In this document: positions 10,035 to 21,013 of the stretch, piece by piece
How positions within the stretch are numbered: position 1 is the stretch's first letter
Layout: each line of letters opens with the position of its first letter
Origin: Pyropia yezoensis
Lineage: Eukaryota > Rhodophyta > Bangiophyceae > Bangiales > Bangiaceae
Direction: 5' to 3'
NCBI GenBank assembly: GCA_009829735.1
Contig: CM020619.1
Location: 9,476,375-9,540,374, forward strand
Length of the DNA stretch: 64,000 nucleotides
Notes under the pieces: generated by a model
Seen by the model: only the letters and a program-made list of their open reading frames with translations
What the model was told of the DNA's origin: nothing
Databases searched by the model: none
Program-made: the position numbers and the translations under genes

Positions 10035-10666
10035 TGTAACGTTATGGCCCTATCGGACCCTGCAACCACCACACACAGGAAACCACAGACTGGCCAGGAA
10101 GGAACAGGTAAGAGCCTAAGCGTGGTCCACTCGCCCACCCCGTCAGAGGTAAAGGTAACAATGACAAAAGCCCGAGGGAGCAAGAACCCAAAGCACTGTT
10201 GATTTTACAAGATGGCCCCGGGGAGACCCCGGAGCTACCCTCAAGAACCTCCCCCCCCTGGCCCCTCCAGGGGCCCTGAGCGAGGCCCCCAGAGGGTGCC
10301 CCCAGCGGGCCAAGTGCCAGCAGGGCACCGGCCGCTCACCGGGCCAACACACAAAAAGCAAGCGAAATCCCCCCACACACAAATGTCAATCCCCAGAAAA
10401 AACCCAGTGGGAAAAAGGGGAAAGACACGAAATCACGCAAGGAAAACAAATACGAAAATCAAGTACACCACAAAGGGGTCAGCAAGCCCACAACCCGGGC
10501 AAGTCCTCCAGTCGGGTGGGCCAATCAGTGCTTCGGGTGTGTCGCCACAACACCGGGCCACGTGGCCAAGAATCCCCGGCCAGCGTAGGGTTCCACGTAC
10601 CACTGCCGGCCGGGTCCCAAGTCACCTCACCGAGGGCCCGCCTGTCCCCAAGGGCCAGAACGCCAC
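10035..10666 (-). repeat. 5' LTR of element B (632 bp)
   Basis: Starts TGTAACGTT and ends AACGCCACA, an imperfect inverted terminal match. The left edge adjoins the primer site and the right edge falls where the pol frame of element C loses its integrase homology. The LTR is rich in A and C on the plus strand around 10200-10500. Confidence 0.8.
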
Positions 10667-13600
10667 ATTGACATGGTCACGCACGTAGTGTCGCAACTGG
10701 CGCACTATGGTTCTGTTAAAACGTTCCACCTGCCCGTTTGTTTGGGGGTGGTAGGGGGTCGCATAGTTTGCGGTTACCCCGAGCATAGACAGCACACTCT
10801 GATACAGGACAGACGCAAACTGCGGTCCGTTATCCGTCAGGATGGTATCTGGGAGGCCATACGAGGCAACCCAGTGGTCCAAGAAGGCCGAGACGATGAC
10901 CATCGTGGTCACCTCGGCCACTGGCACAGCTCGTGTCAGTTTAGTAAAACGATCACATATGACGAGGAGGTACTCGTTGCCCTCCTCCGTCTTGGGAAGT
11001 GGCCCAAGGAGGTCCATGGCTAGTGCTGAGAAGGGCTCAGTCGCCGGAAACAGATGCATGGCGATGGTTTGTCGCCGCTCCATGAGCCGGTTTTGTGCGC
11101 ATGTTGCGCACGCGGCCACCCAACCATAGGCGTCCGCGACCATCGCTGGCCAATAATAATGGCGGCGCATGGTCTGATAAAACTTTCTCGCTGCTGGATG
11201 CCCCCCCAAGGGCGAGTTATGCTCCCGGGTGAGGACGGCCGTCCTCAAAGCCTCTGGGATAACAACTTGTTCTGTCCCTTGGATGGCCCCCTTCCGACTC
11301 AACACCCCATCCGCGTTGCGAAAGTATCGCGACTCCACGGGTGTGTCCATCCCCTTCACACAGGCTTGACAAAACTCGTCAGCCTGTTGGGCCTGGACCA
11401 ACTCACTCAAGGGCACGGGCAAGTAGGCCTTATTAACCGCCCGGTTGGGGTCCACCGCTCTAGCTGAGCGCGTAGTCACTCCGACGATGGGAATGTCATC
11501 GTCAATGGGTTTGGTGTCCAGCCCCTGAGTAAGAATGCGAGACAATCCGTCGGCCATGACATGTTGCCGTCCTGGCTTATACTCAATATCGAAGTCAAAC
11601 TCCGACAACCGCACCCGCCACCGGTTGAGGCGGGTGTTGGTACAATCCGTCTTAAAGATGAACTGGAACGCGCAGTGGTCACAACGGACGAGAAACTTCT
11701 CTCCTTCCAAATAGTGTCTGAGGGAGGTAACCGCCCAGACCACCCCGAGGCCCTCCAACTCGGTGACCCCGTAGTTCTTTTCCGCTGGCGACAAGCCGCG
11801 GCTAAAACAGCCAACGGGGAGGAAGCCTCCCCCCGTCTGCTCCTGCAGCAGCACACAACCAAGTTGGTCATAGCTGGCATCCACATCCACAATATACCTT
11901 CCACCCAACCTGGGTAGAGCAAGCACCGGGGGATTCAGCAGCAACCCCTTCAATGCTTCAAACGCCTCTTGCTCCACCCTCATTGGGGGAGGCAGTTCTT
12001 TGGGCAGCGTGCTGCTGACCAAGGCGTTGAGGGGCTTCGCCCACTTGGCAAAGTCCTTGGCAAACCGCCTGTAGACATTACACATGCCCAGAAAGCTCCT
12101 GAGCTGTGCTTGCGTGTTATGATATACCGCCAGGCGAGTTGCCTTGGTGTTTTTCTCGTTGACGCTGATGCGTCCCGGGCAGACAACATGTCCTAGGTAT
12201 TCCACCTCTTGTGTGAAGAGGTGGCATTTGACAGCCTTGAGGGATACTCCCGCCTGCTTTAGTAGACCAAACACCTGACGTAGGTCGTCAATATGGTCTT
12301 TTGGGCTACGAGAAAAGACAATGATATCGTCTAGGTATACGAGGCAAGTTTGCCATCGTACCCCCGCGAGGATGATGTCCATCGCTCGTTGGAACGTGGC
12401 TGGCGCGTTGCACAGCCCAAAGGGCATCCGCTTGCACTGGGAAGTTCCACAGTGGCTCGTAAACGTGGTCTTCTCCCTGTCCTCTGGGGCAACAGGGATT
12501 TGCCAGTAGCCAGCATTACAATCCAACGTGGAAAAGATGCCGGCCTCTCCCAAGGAGTCGAGACAGTCGTCCATCCTGGGGAGAGGGTAACTATCCTTTA
12601 CCGTCCTCTCGTTGAGGCGGCGATAGTCAATGCAAAACCTGGAAGAACCATCAGGCTTGGGGACAATAACCACGGGGCTGGCGCACTCGGCCTTGCTCGG
12701 CTCCACCACGTCCAACTTAGACGTCTTACTGACTTGGTCTTTAACCACCTCGCGGGACCGTTGGCCCCCGCGATACGGTTGTTGTCGCACCGGCTTGGCC
12801 CCCGGTTGGAGCACAATCCGGTGCTCTATAGCCTTCATGAGACCCAAGTGGCCGCTCCACAACTTGTGGTAGCGCTCCACCAGAGCGTCGACGTCCGGCC
12901 GCAGCTCGGCCGGGACGTTCTCCGTGTGTATCATAGGCCGAGGTACTTCCTCTGATGCCAGGGGTTTGGCCAAGTCAGGCTTCACCCCAATCCCCTCCCA
13001 GACGGCTTGCGCCACCGCGATGGTGACTCCTTCATGGGGGTCCACGAAACCCAACTTGGTTCCGGCCTTGAACGTCTTGGCCTGGGTGCCTAGATTCAGC
13101 ACCTGGGCCTTCCATGTCGTCCCAGGTTGGCACAACATGGGACCAAGTGCAACATGCACTTGGTGTTTCTGGGCAAAGGCAGGGCGTGGGTATACCATCC
13201 CGTTTCCAAGAAAGTCCGTGCACACCTCCACAAACCCAACCGACTTGGTGGGGATGACAGTACGGCGTGCTAACCGAAGGGCCGTACTGGACCAAGGCCG
13301 ACAAGCACAAATCGGGTTGGACTCCCTTGTTGGGAGGGGGGTATCACTTTTACCTTTCCTCAGGATGGGGACAACACACCCATTGATCACCTTGATCCAA
13401 TACTCCGTGCCACAGATAATGGGCACTTGAGTCGTCACGTAGGGGGTCCCCACGAGAACCGGGACCGACATGTTCGGCACCACGCCATAGGCCACGTCGG
13501 CCTCATGAGTGCCCACCCAAGTGGGGAGGGTAGCGAGTCCGACAATGGGCAAAACATTCCCATTGATGTCACGCATATAGGCCGTCTCCGCCTCCCACGG

Positions 13601-13849
13601 CATAAGTTTTGCCGTTGGGGGTAGGAGCTCGGCTCGTATCAGGGAAGCCCCCGAACCGGTATCCACCACGATACGCGTATGGAGCTCTCGGTCAGGTGCC
13701 ACTTGCACCTTCCCCGCCACTTGAAAGTTCTCCCCGGTTAGGACACAGACGACTTGTCTTGTGCGTAACCCAGGGGGTAACGGCATATCCCGGGGTCTTA
13801 TCCCCTTCGGACGCTTGAGTATCCTTGGGGTACAACTTGTACCCGTCAA
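10667..13849 (-). CDS. pol: pol of element C, interrupted by element B
   Basis: Frame of over 1000 codons: protease (VDTGSGASLIR), reverse transcriptase (YLDDIIVFS), RNase H (VDASYDQLGC; TELEGLGVVW), integrase zinc module (HNSPLGGHP ... CATCAQNR) and integrase core (MDLLGPLP, TDNGPQFA, HPQTNGQVERFNR). The end of integrase and any chromodomain are missing because B's LTR begins there; the remainder would lie left of the window. It starts downstream of gag of C with a short gap. Confidence 0.92.
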
Positions 13850-13947
13850 CGCCGATCCTTCAGCCTGATATAGGCTGTCGGCGTCTACTCGTTCCCCTCC
13901 GCCGTCTTACTTGGCGACGAGGGCTCGGCCTCCGGGCTGGACTCCAT

Positions 13948-15897
13948 TCACGTGGAGTCCGGTTCCGCTCCAGAGTGGAGTTGGGCGAGGGCCACACGCC
14001 CCGGCCTGGGACGGCTTAAAGGACCGCGGGAAGACGACTTGTCCTTCCGGCGGCTGGCACGCAGCACCAGCTGCTGAATGCGTGCGCTCAACTGGGGGCA
14101 GTTGTAGGCCAAATGCCCTGACTTGTTGCAGTTCCAACACTTGTCGTTGGGCGCCGCCGGCGCACTTGCCGGCGGTGCTACCTCCTGTTGAGGCGGGGTC
14201 AGGGGAATACTGCCCCCAACCGCTCCCACCGTACGCGCTCGGGCAAGGCGTCGCAACTCGCGCGCCTCCCGAGCCGTGCGTTCTTCGTCTCGTAGCTTCT
14301 CTTGTTCTGCCTGCCGCTCACGGCGATGCAGCTTCTGGGTCTTTCGGAAGGCCTCACCACGTCGGTGGGCAAAACGGGCCAACTCGGTCAACGCGACACT
14401 CGGCGCGTTGCGCTCCCGTACCTTCGTACGGACGGCCCACGATAGGCCCTTCACAAAACGGCTCTTAACAACACCCTGTGGGTGAATAAACCCACACAGG
14501 TTACTCAGGGCCCGAATGCGCTCAGCGAAGGACAACTCGTCCTCGCCCTCGCGTTGGAAAACCTGGTTGAACTTCTCAACTTGAGTAGCCAAGGCGTCCT
14601 CATCGACGCAGGAGCGGAGAAGCCAGTTAACCAGCTCCAAGTAGGAGCTGACCTCACCGGCGTCCCCGGTGGACGCACGAGGCATGATCGACATGATTGT
14701 GGAGCGAAGAGGCTCCGCTGTAAAGTCCTGAAGCATATAAAAGGCCATGCCCTCACTCACGGCATTATCATTGCAAGCTTTTGTAAAGCGACGCAGAAAA
14801 TCGAAAACACGCAGGGGAGGGTCCCCGTCCCATTCAGTCTTATATCCGAACCAATGCGTAAGATGCTTCTTAGCACGGCCCATCTGACCGGCTTGGTCAG
14901 GGCCATACTCAATCGACTTGTTGAGCAAGGCGTACGTCTCACAATCAAACACACGCTCATACAAAGGGTTGGTTACCCGTATCTTCGGCGGCACAACCCG
15001 AGTTGGGAACAGCCGACGAGATGCGGGCGGGGGAGAGCTCTGCTCTCCCGCATACGGGATCTCGTCCCCCGGGCGACCCGGCACGTTGCCCAGGGTCGCG
15101 GCATAGGATGAAAAGGGAGGAAGTCCACTCCCAGTATCAGACCTCGGTGTCGTAGACACAGGAGTCCGATCCCGCGGCGTCGCGTAAGTTGCGCGAGACG
15201 TCGCGGCGGGCGTCCCTTGAAAAGGTGGCGCCCCTTTAACAGGCGTGTTGCCTGTCGTGCTCGAGGGCAACGTAGAACCCACGTTGGGATTACGTGCCAT
15301 AACAGTATTAACAACCATACCAGTCAAAGAAAACAACATAGGTGGCAATGCATCTCGCAACACCGCATTCACCTCTTCCCGGAGGCGGCTTTCTAGGCCA
15401 GCCTCCCCCATGGGTACCTCCACACCCATTCCCGACGGGAGTCCCGCAGGGGTAGATCGTCCACCCCCGTAGGACTCAACCGGCTCGTGTGGCGCGAGTC
15501 CACCGCCAACCTGTGGGGTTCCCTCATTCCCCACACGTCGAGTTGACGGTGTTTCCATGCCGAAGTTAGCACCAACCCAGGGAGTCGTCACGGAAGGAGT
15601 CCCTCCTCCACCCAGGGGAGCTCCACCCGGCGACTCAACCTGGTGACGTGTATCATGATCCCCGCCTCGAGTGGAGGCGGGCGGATGGAATCCAGACATG
15701 GCAGTCTGGGGGGCCCTGGCCCACCTCAGCCCTGTTGCCTCGCTGGCCGACGGTGCCGTCTGGGCAGCCGTCTCGGCCCCGGGAGACATATCCCGTGCCT
15801 GACGAGTCACAGAGGACCCAACAAGGGGAGTTCCACCCACGCCCTCAACAAACGAAGGGGGATCCGTACTCGCCATGTTGGCTGACGGTCCTTCCAC
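13948..15897 (-). CDS. gag: gag of element C
   Basis: 649 codons. The N-terminal half is Gly/Thr/Pro-rich. The middle is a capsid-like region (YGPDQAGQMGRAKKHL; VFDFLRRFTKACNDNAVSEG) sharing blocks with B and E gag. It ends with a basic, Arg/Glu-rich helix and a CX2CX4HX4C zinc knuckle (CWNCNKSGHLAYNC) followed by a basic tail. The primer site lies about 80 bp upstream of the ATG. Confidence 0.9.
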   Translation of the reverse strand: MEGPSANMASTDPPSFVEGVGGTPLVGSSVTRQARDMSPGAETAAQTAPSASEATGLRWARAPQTAMSGFHPPASTRGGDHDTRHQVESPGGAPLGGGGTPSVTTPWVGANFGMETPSTRRVGNEGTPQVGGGLAPHEPVESYGGGRSTPAGLPSGMGVEVPMGEAGLESRLREEVNAVLRDALPPMLFSLTGMVVNTVMARNPNVGSTLPSSTTGNTPVKGAPPFQGTPAATSRATYATPRDRTPVSTTPRSDTGSGLPPFSSYAATLGNVPGRPGDEIPYAGEQSSPPPASRRLFPTRVVPPKIRVTNPLYERVFDCETYALLNKSIEYGPDQAGQMGRAKKHLTHWFGYKTEWDGDPPLRVFDFLRRFTKACNDNAVSEGMAFYMLQDFTAEPLRSTIMSIMPRASTGDAGEVSSYLELVNWLLRSCVDEDALATQVEKFNQVFQREGEDELSFAERIRALSNLCGFIHPQGVVKSRFVKGLSWAVRTKVRERNAPSVALTELARFAHRRGEAFRKTQKLHRRERQAEQEKLRDEERTAREARELRRLARARTVGAVGGSIPLTPPQQEVAPPASAPAAPNDKCWNCNKSGHLAYNCPQLSARIQQLVLRASRRKDKSSSRGPLSRPRPGRVALAQLHSGAEPDST

Positions 15898-15976
15898 TAC
15901 GGTCCAAAACCACCGTTCCTAGGAGACGGGAAGTGCTCTTTACCCCGTGTGCACCCGGGATAAAGTTTATCCCCGT

Positions 15977-15993
15977 CCCCTGCTGCTCCACCA
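15977..15993 (-). promoter_or_regulatory. tRNA primer-binding site of element C
   Basis: The same 17 nt as in A, B, E and G, two bases inside the LTR. Confidence 0.85.
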
Positions 15994-15995
15994 AA

Positions 15996-16778
15996 TGTGG
16001 CGCTTTGACCGCAGCCCCACTCAAGTCGGGTGGGACCAAAGCCAAGACGCACCCCTGTAACGAGAGGGACCGGAAGAAAGGCAGGTTGCCGCACGCACAA
16101 CTGTTGCTGTGGACCTATCCGTCCACCACGGAGCAAGACAGAGGTATGCGGGCCAAACATTTCTTGGTCGGGACGGGGAGACCCGGGCCGAGCCCTGCTG
16201 TCCCCGCATTTCCCCCTGAGGGACCCACCACAAAATAACCCCCCCAGCACCCGCCCATGAATAACCCACGGAAAAACAAGCGGCGAGATCCTAAGTTGGG
16301 ATCTCGAGAAGCAACGGAAAGTAGCCCCCCTATCGGGTGCGCTACTCCGTACGGACCAGAATCCAGTAGATTCACCAATCCCATGCCAGGATGGATGGGA
16401 TCGGGACTTATGGGTCATGCGCCTCCGGCGGTCGGAGGGTTATGCGGGAGGATCCCCGGTCAGCCGTCCCACGTGGACGGCCGCGGGTCAGACGCCAAGT
16501 GGGCGTCGACCCGGGTTGGGCGCAGACCACGCGCCCTCTCGGGGAGGTCCCCCGAGGTCGGCTACCAGTCGGTGTGTAGGGGTTGCCCTACTCGCTTTAT
16601 GCACCCTTAGCAAGTTGCTAGGGGGCACGCAGGGCGTGGGCGACTTGCCACGCCCTGGGTCTACCAAGGCACCATAGGGGACACCCCCAGTGGGCACCCA
16701 CCCGGGCGTGGGGAGTACCCGTCGCTCCCCCACCCCTCACCTCTCGGCCGCCCCGCCCAACTAGGGCGTGGCGCCACA
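15996..16778 (-). repeat. 5' LTR of element C (783 bp)
   Basis: Bounded by TGTGGCGC and GCGCCACA, a perfect 8-bp inverted match. The inner edge adjoins the primer site, and the outer edge lies exactly where the flanking zinc-finger frame is cut. The exact outer edge is inferred from the inverted ends because the other LTR is outside the window. Confidence 0.72.
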
Positions 16779-17299
16779 CGTACGCCGCCACAGTCTTTTT
16801 GTGGTTGGCAATGACGACGTGGTGGCTCAGAGCCGCCGCGTCGCGAAACGTGGTCCGGCACGGCCCGCACACAATGGTGGCGGCGGCCCGCCACGCAAAC
16901 AGGCCGCTGATAGTAGGGGGGGATGTCGCGCCTGCGGTCACCGCCGTGACAGGAGGAACGGGGGCCAGACTGGCGCTGTGCGCGGCAGAGGGCGCCACCG
17001 GGGGGACTGGGGGCGGGGAGGGCGGACTATGAGGCATCATGGCCAGGAGAGGTCTCTCAGACGGTGCGAGAGGCGCAGTAGAGGGAGCAACCACGGCAGG
17101 GTCACCCCGACGGTGCCACGGGAGCAGAAACAGCATCAGGACGGACAACGGTAATGAGGGTGGGAGGGACATTGGAAAACGGTGGAGACGGGTCCGAGGG
17201 GGCAGAGGGTGGTGAGGGGGTTCAGGGGACAGTGGGGTACTCACTGGGTGACATGCCGAGCTCATGATTGAGGTCGTCTGCAGGAGAGGTGGTGGCCAT
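16779..17299 (-). pseudogene. 5' end of a second zinc-finger/recombinase-helicase-like gene, cut by element C
   Basis: A zinc-finger-like module, CGPCRTTFRDAAALSHH followed by NHKKTVAAYV, resembles CIPCDTTFVDAQAL in the same position of the 21-28 kb gene. Upstream an ATG at 17299 opens MATTSPADDLNHELGMSPS and runs straight into a textbook splice donor (GTGAGT, minus strand, at 17239-17244), so exon 1 would be 17245-17299. The 3' splice site before the finger was not fixed. The rest of the gene would lie left of element C. It is broken by that insertion. Similarity to the larger copy is limited to the finger, so the assignment is moderate. Confidence 0.55.
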
Positions 17300-17582
17300 G
17301 GCGGAGAGTGGGGAGCGAGGGGGGTGGGCTGAGAAAAAAAGGGGCGATGGAGAGGACAAGGGCGCTGGGTGGGGGGAGAGAGAAGGCTGGAGGACGCACG
17401 GGCGGTAGCTGGTGGGAGGGAGACCAGAAGTGTGCACAGTGATCAGGAGACGACGGTACGTGGTGCGCTATGACAACTGGCGGGTAGCGCGCGCACGCGC
17501 GCTGGGGGGTGGTGTGGTGCTGGGAGAATGAGAAGAACCTACGGAGACCGCCCTGTGGGAGAGTACGATGAACGCCAAACGG

Positions 17583-17790
17583 ACGGGAAGGGGGGGGGCG
17601 CCCAGAGCGTGTATTTTGGGGGATTACCTTGGTGCCACACCCGATGGCGGGAAAGGGGGGGCGCCCAGAGCGTGTATTTTGGAGGATTACCTTAGTGCAG
17701 ACACCCGATGGCGGGAGAGGGGGGGCCTCCAGAGCGTGTATCATGAGCGATTACCTTAGTGCACAACCACGATGGCGGGAGAGGACGGGG
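17583..17790. repeat. Tandem repeat, about 63-64 bp, three and a half units
   Basis: The AGAGCGTGTAT block recurs at 17604, 17667 and 17731, each followed by a GATTACCTTagTGC block and a GATGGCGGGA block. Units are 85-95 percent alike by eye. No gene is seen. Confidence 0.85.
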
Positions 17791-17809
17791 TGGAAATGGC
17801 GGGCTGGGC

Positions 17810-18150
17810 AAGCGTGTATCGCCAATCGATGTACCTGCATTTTTGACCCCGTGGGGGGGGTGCATCGTTTTGACAAAACGGACCGATCCCCAAACCGACT
17901 CGGGAGATCACGAGACGAGTTAAGGGAAAAGCGACTGGGCGTGTATCGAGAATCGACGTACCTGCGTTTTTGACCCACAGGGGCTGGTTCGTCGAATCGC
18001 TCCCCACGGCCCCTTCTGGGGGGTGTACGTCGATCTCGGATCAAATTCGATGTACCTGCGAAATTGACGTCCAGAGGCCACATGGCGATTCCAGCCCATT
18101 TGAGCAGGTACATTCAATCGTGTATAATGCGAAATTGATGTATTGAGGGG
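17810..18150. repeat. Degenerate repeats around an AATCGATGTACCTGC motif
   Basis: Variants of AATCGAtGTACCTGCaTTTTTGAC appear near 17825, 17951 and 18047, and an inverted form (GCAGGTACATTCAATCG) near 18104. Spacing is irregular, about 100-125 bp. No reading frame of note. Confidence 0.55.
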
Positions 18151-18700
18151 GGGTAATACACGCTTTCAGCAAGTGGTTATGTTAAACGGACCGCCCGCCG
18201 GGTCCCCCGACCCAGACCCGCGGCGGACGCCAGACCCGCCGCCCGCTACAGCGGGGGAAGCGGGGCGCCCAGACCCGGCGCGCGACCCCCCCCGGCGGTC
18301 CACACCGCCAGAGCGGCCCCCAGGCGGACCGCCCGCCCGGTCGTCCAACCCAGACCCGCGGGGGTCCCCAGACCCGCCGCCCGCTGCAGCGGGGGAAGCG
18401 GGGCGCCCAGACCCGGCGCGCGACCCCCCCCGGCGGTCCTCACCGCCAGAGCGGCCCCCAGGCGGACCGCCCGCCCGGTCGTCCAACCCAGACCCGCGGG
18501 GGTCCCCAGACCCGCCGCCTGCTGCATCGGGGGAAGCGGGGCGCCCAGAACCAGCGCCAGACGCGCCAGGGTCCTCGCCGCCAGAGGCACCCCCAGAAGG
18601 GTCGCCAGGCTGGTCGCCCGCCTGCCGCCCGGCTGCGCCACCGTCACCGTCGCGGCGCTCGTCGGGCGCGCCGCGACCAGTAAAACCAGCAACCAGGCTA
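18151..18700. repeat. 138-bp minisatellite, about 2.8 units, open in several frames
   Basis: Unit boundaries are near 18205, 18343 and 18481; units 2 and 3 are almost identical. 138 is divisible by three, so every frame stays open: the plus strand gives a 46-residue Pro/Arg-rich repeat and two minus-strand frames give Gly/Arg-rich ones. Because several frames are open for this reason alone, I do not call a gene here. Confidence 0.85.
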
Positions 18701-19660
18701 CGCCATGACGACATGGCGACCGCTGGCAGCCAACAACGTCACACCACACTCCGAAATGCCCTCCCACACCTCAACACCACACCAAACGCCCCAGCACACC
18801 ACACACCCCACAGGCCCCCCCACAACTGCCCGACCACACCGAAACGACCCCAAACGCCCCCACACACCGACAGCAACAACACGCCGCCCGAAAAGAGGGC
18901 CCACACACAAAGGCACACCACCCCACGCTCCCCCACAACCGACCAGCCACAGCAAATGTCCCCATAGACCAGCAGGGCAACCACGCAGCGGACAATGGGG
19001 TTCTCACGCCGCGACTGGCCTCAACACCCCGCCACAGCCACCCAGGAGCACGAAAGCGCCCTCAAACACCGACAGGACCACCTCAAGGCCGCAAAACGAC
19101 CCCAGAGGCACCACCACGGCCCTCGGGGGCCCCAACAACCAACCAGCAGCCCCCCACGGGCACCCAGGAGCACCACAACGCCCCCAAGCACCAACAGACC
19201 CACCGCAAAGGCAACGATCAAGCCCCAGAGCAACAAAAACAGCGCCCAGAGGCCCTCACGACCAACCAGCAGCCCCACACGCGCCCGCGGGGCATTCAAC
19301 AGGTGCCACACCACCCGAGGCACCTCACGCACGTGCTGCACAGACGCAGACGCCCGCGCGGGACCACAGATCCCGCACAGAGCGCCCACACCACCACAAC
19401 AACGCCCAGGCCAAACAAAGGCGCCAGAAACGCCCCAGGCGCCGCTGCAAGGCCGCGCGCGGCTACAAACGATGTAGCCGCACGCCGCACACACGCCCAC
19501 ACTCACCAGCAACCACCAGGGACACAGAGAGAGCCAGGACCGACGGGGAAAAGCGCGCACACGATCGGGGAAAGGAGGCACGACGACGGTGACGATGAGG
19601 ACGACGATCCGACGACGTGAGAGGGGGGGGGCCCGATCGAAGCCCCTACGCAGTGTCAAA
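18700..19660. other. Spacer with extreme C/A bias on the plus strand
   Basis: For roughly 900 bp the plus strand is mostly C and A (ACCACACC-like), the minus strand G and T. Long frames on both strands are Pro/Thr/His-rich or Trp/Val/Cys-rich, as expected from the bias. No domain is recognised. Confidence 0.6.
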
Positions 19661-19920
19661 AAAAGGTCCGAATTGCGGCACGTGAGGCCTCACACGTAGC
19701 GGACCAGATTGTAAAGCATGGGTCTGATATGTCGACAGCACCGTGTACCACCCTGGCAAATGGTGTGGCCAATCAGCTGTGGCCAACAGGATACAGTAAT
19801 TGGAATTAGCAGGGCATAGCACCAGAAAGAGTGGAGACGCCCCACAAATACACGTAGTTGAAAGCAAAGAAAGTAGTAGTCGAGCCCACATGGCCGATCG
19901 TGGCCCGTCCTCAAGTGGGA

Positions 19921-20480
19921 ATTATATTGGTGTTTTGACTCCAGCCCCCACGGGGTCGTTTTGGGGATTGATCCGCAGCGCCCCCAGAGGCCGTTATTCT
20001 CGGTGGGCGTCGCGTGGCGGCCCCCGCAAGGCCGTCGTGGGGGGTGCCACGCAGCGCTTCTAGAGGCTGCTTTTGGGGTCGGCGTCCAAAAACGGCCCTC
20101 ACGGAGTCGTTTTGGGGTGTGCCCCTGTTTGCGGCCAAGTCCCTACGCCAGTGTGAGTGTTTATATTAGTGTTTTGACACCAGATCCCACGGGGTCATTT
20201 TGGGGGCTGCCCCACAAGGCCCCTCGAGGCCGATTTTTGGAGTCGACAAACGGCCCCCACGGGGTCGTTTTGGGGGGTGATCCGCGGCGCCCCCAGAGGC
20301 GGCTTCTCGGGGGGGGCCTCCAAAAGCGCCCTAAGCGACGCCGTCGTGGGGAGCGCCTCAACGCGCTCCTAGAGGCCGGTTTAGGGTCAGCGTTCAAAAA
20401 CGGCCTCCACGGGGTCGTTTTTGGGGGTGCCCCTTTTTGCGGCCATGTCCCAGGGCGGGTGTGAGTCTTTATGCTAGTGT
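19921..20480. repeat. Two diverged ~240-308-bp direct repeats with an internal CACGGGGTCGTTTTGGGG motif
   Basis: Each unit starts with TTA-GTGTTTTGAC and ends with GTGAGTnTTTAT; starts are near 19921 and 20160, and a third start is at about 20467. Inside, the CACGGGGTCGTTTTGGGG motif or variants occurs five times (near 19949, 20083, 20190, 20250 and 20411). This may be part of the terminal region of the neighbouring recombinase-helicase unit; that is a guess from position. Confidence 0.65.
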
Positions 20481-21013
20481 TTTGCCGCTCGATTTTTTTG
20501 TCGCTCGCAAACCAAATTAGTTTTGTTTTTTATTCAGACGCATATTAAACTTTAAGTGGAAAACTCAGGCAGACTTTGGACACGTTTTCAGGACGATATA
20601 TACCTCAAAAATCCCGGAAATCATCTGGTGTCCATGGCGTCGAACACAACATTTTGGACCGGGTGTACAAGTGGCTCCATATATTGATATATTGACCTAC
20701 TCGCACCCCCCTCCCAAATCGCCTGCTGAGGGGGTTTTCATCTCGCCCACCGCCCGCCTTGGCCTAGGGCCGCGTCCAAGACGCCAGTGCCGCCGAGAAA
20801 GCGGGGTACTGCGCCAGTTGGCACAGGTCAGCTAATTTGTTAAAATAGGTACGAATCAGACGTGACTTTGTTCAATAGGTACTTACTTTCGTGCCTGAAT
20901 TTAATTTTCACTTTTTTAGACGGGCCGTCGCGTCCGCAGCTGGGTGGAGCTGTGTTGAAGCAGTGACACTCCCGACCTCCCTCTCCCCCCTGCCAACCCT
21001 ACCTGATCCACTC
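20481..21013. other. AT-richer spacer downstream of the helicase gene
   Basis: Less GC-rich than its surroundings, with homopolymer T and a repeated AATAGGTAC word near 20844 and 20875. It would hold the 3' untranslated region of the minus-strand gene that ends at 21014. Nothing else is seen. Confidence 0.4.

Larger units (their letters stand above)
8332..10666 (-). mobile_element. Element B: Ty3/gypsy LTR element split by A, 5' part only
   Basis: 5' LTR (10035-10666), primer site (10014-10030) and most of gag are visible. The rest lies beyond A, outside the window. B itself sits inside the integrase region of C. Gag resembles that of E more than that of A, so B belongs to another branch. 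Confidence 0.85.
10667..16778 (-). mobile_element. Element C: Ty3/gypsy LTR element interrupted by B
   Basis: 5' LTR, primer site, gag and most of pol are visible. It is the outer LTR element of the left stack: A lies in B and B lies in C. The outer LTR edge falls inside a zinc-finger reading frame (16779-17299), so C has broken that gene. It is the oldest of the three by nesting order. Confidence 0.88.

Noticed and set aside
18143-18967. Long Pro/Arg-rich plus-strand frame and overlapping minus-strand frames
   Set aside because: A 138-bp tandem repeat and C/A bias keep several frames open at once; no motif supports any of them.
19021-19659. Minus-strand frame rich in Trp, Val, Cys and Leu that could look like a membrane protein
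   Set aside because: The composition follows directly from the G/T-rich strand. No start context, homologous frame or repeat copy supports it.
19949-20430. TTTTGGGG words as a possible internal telomere repeat
   Set aside because: The word is part of a longer CACGGGGTCGTTTTGGGG motif, widely spaced and not in tandem as telomeres are.
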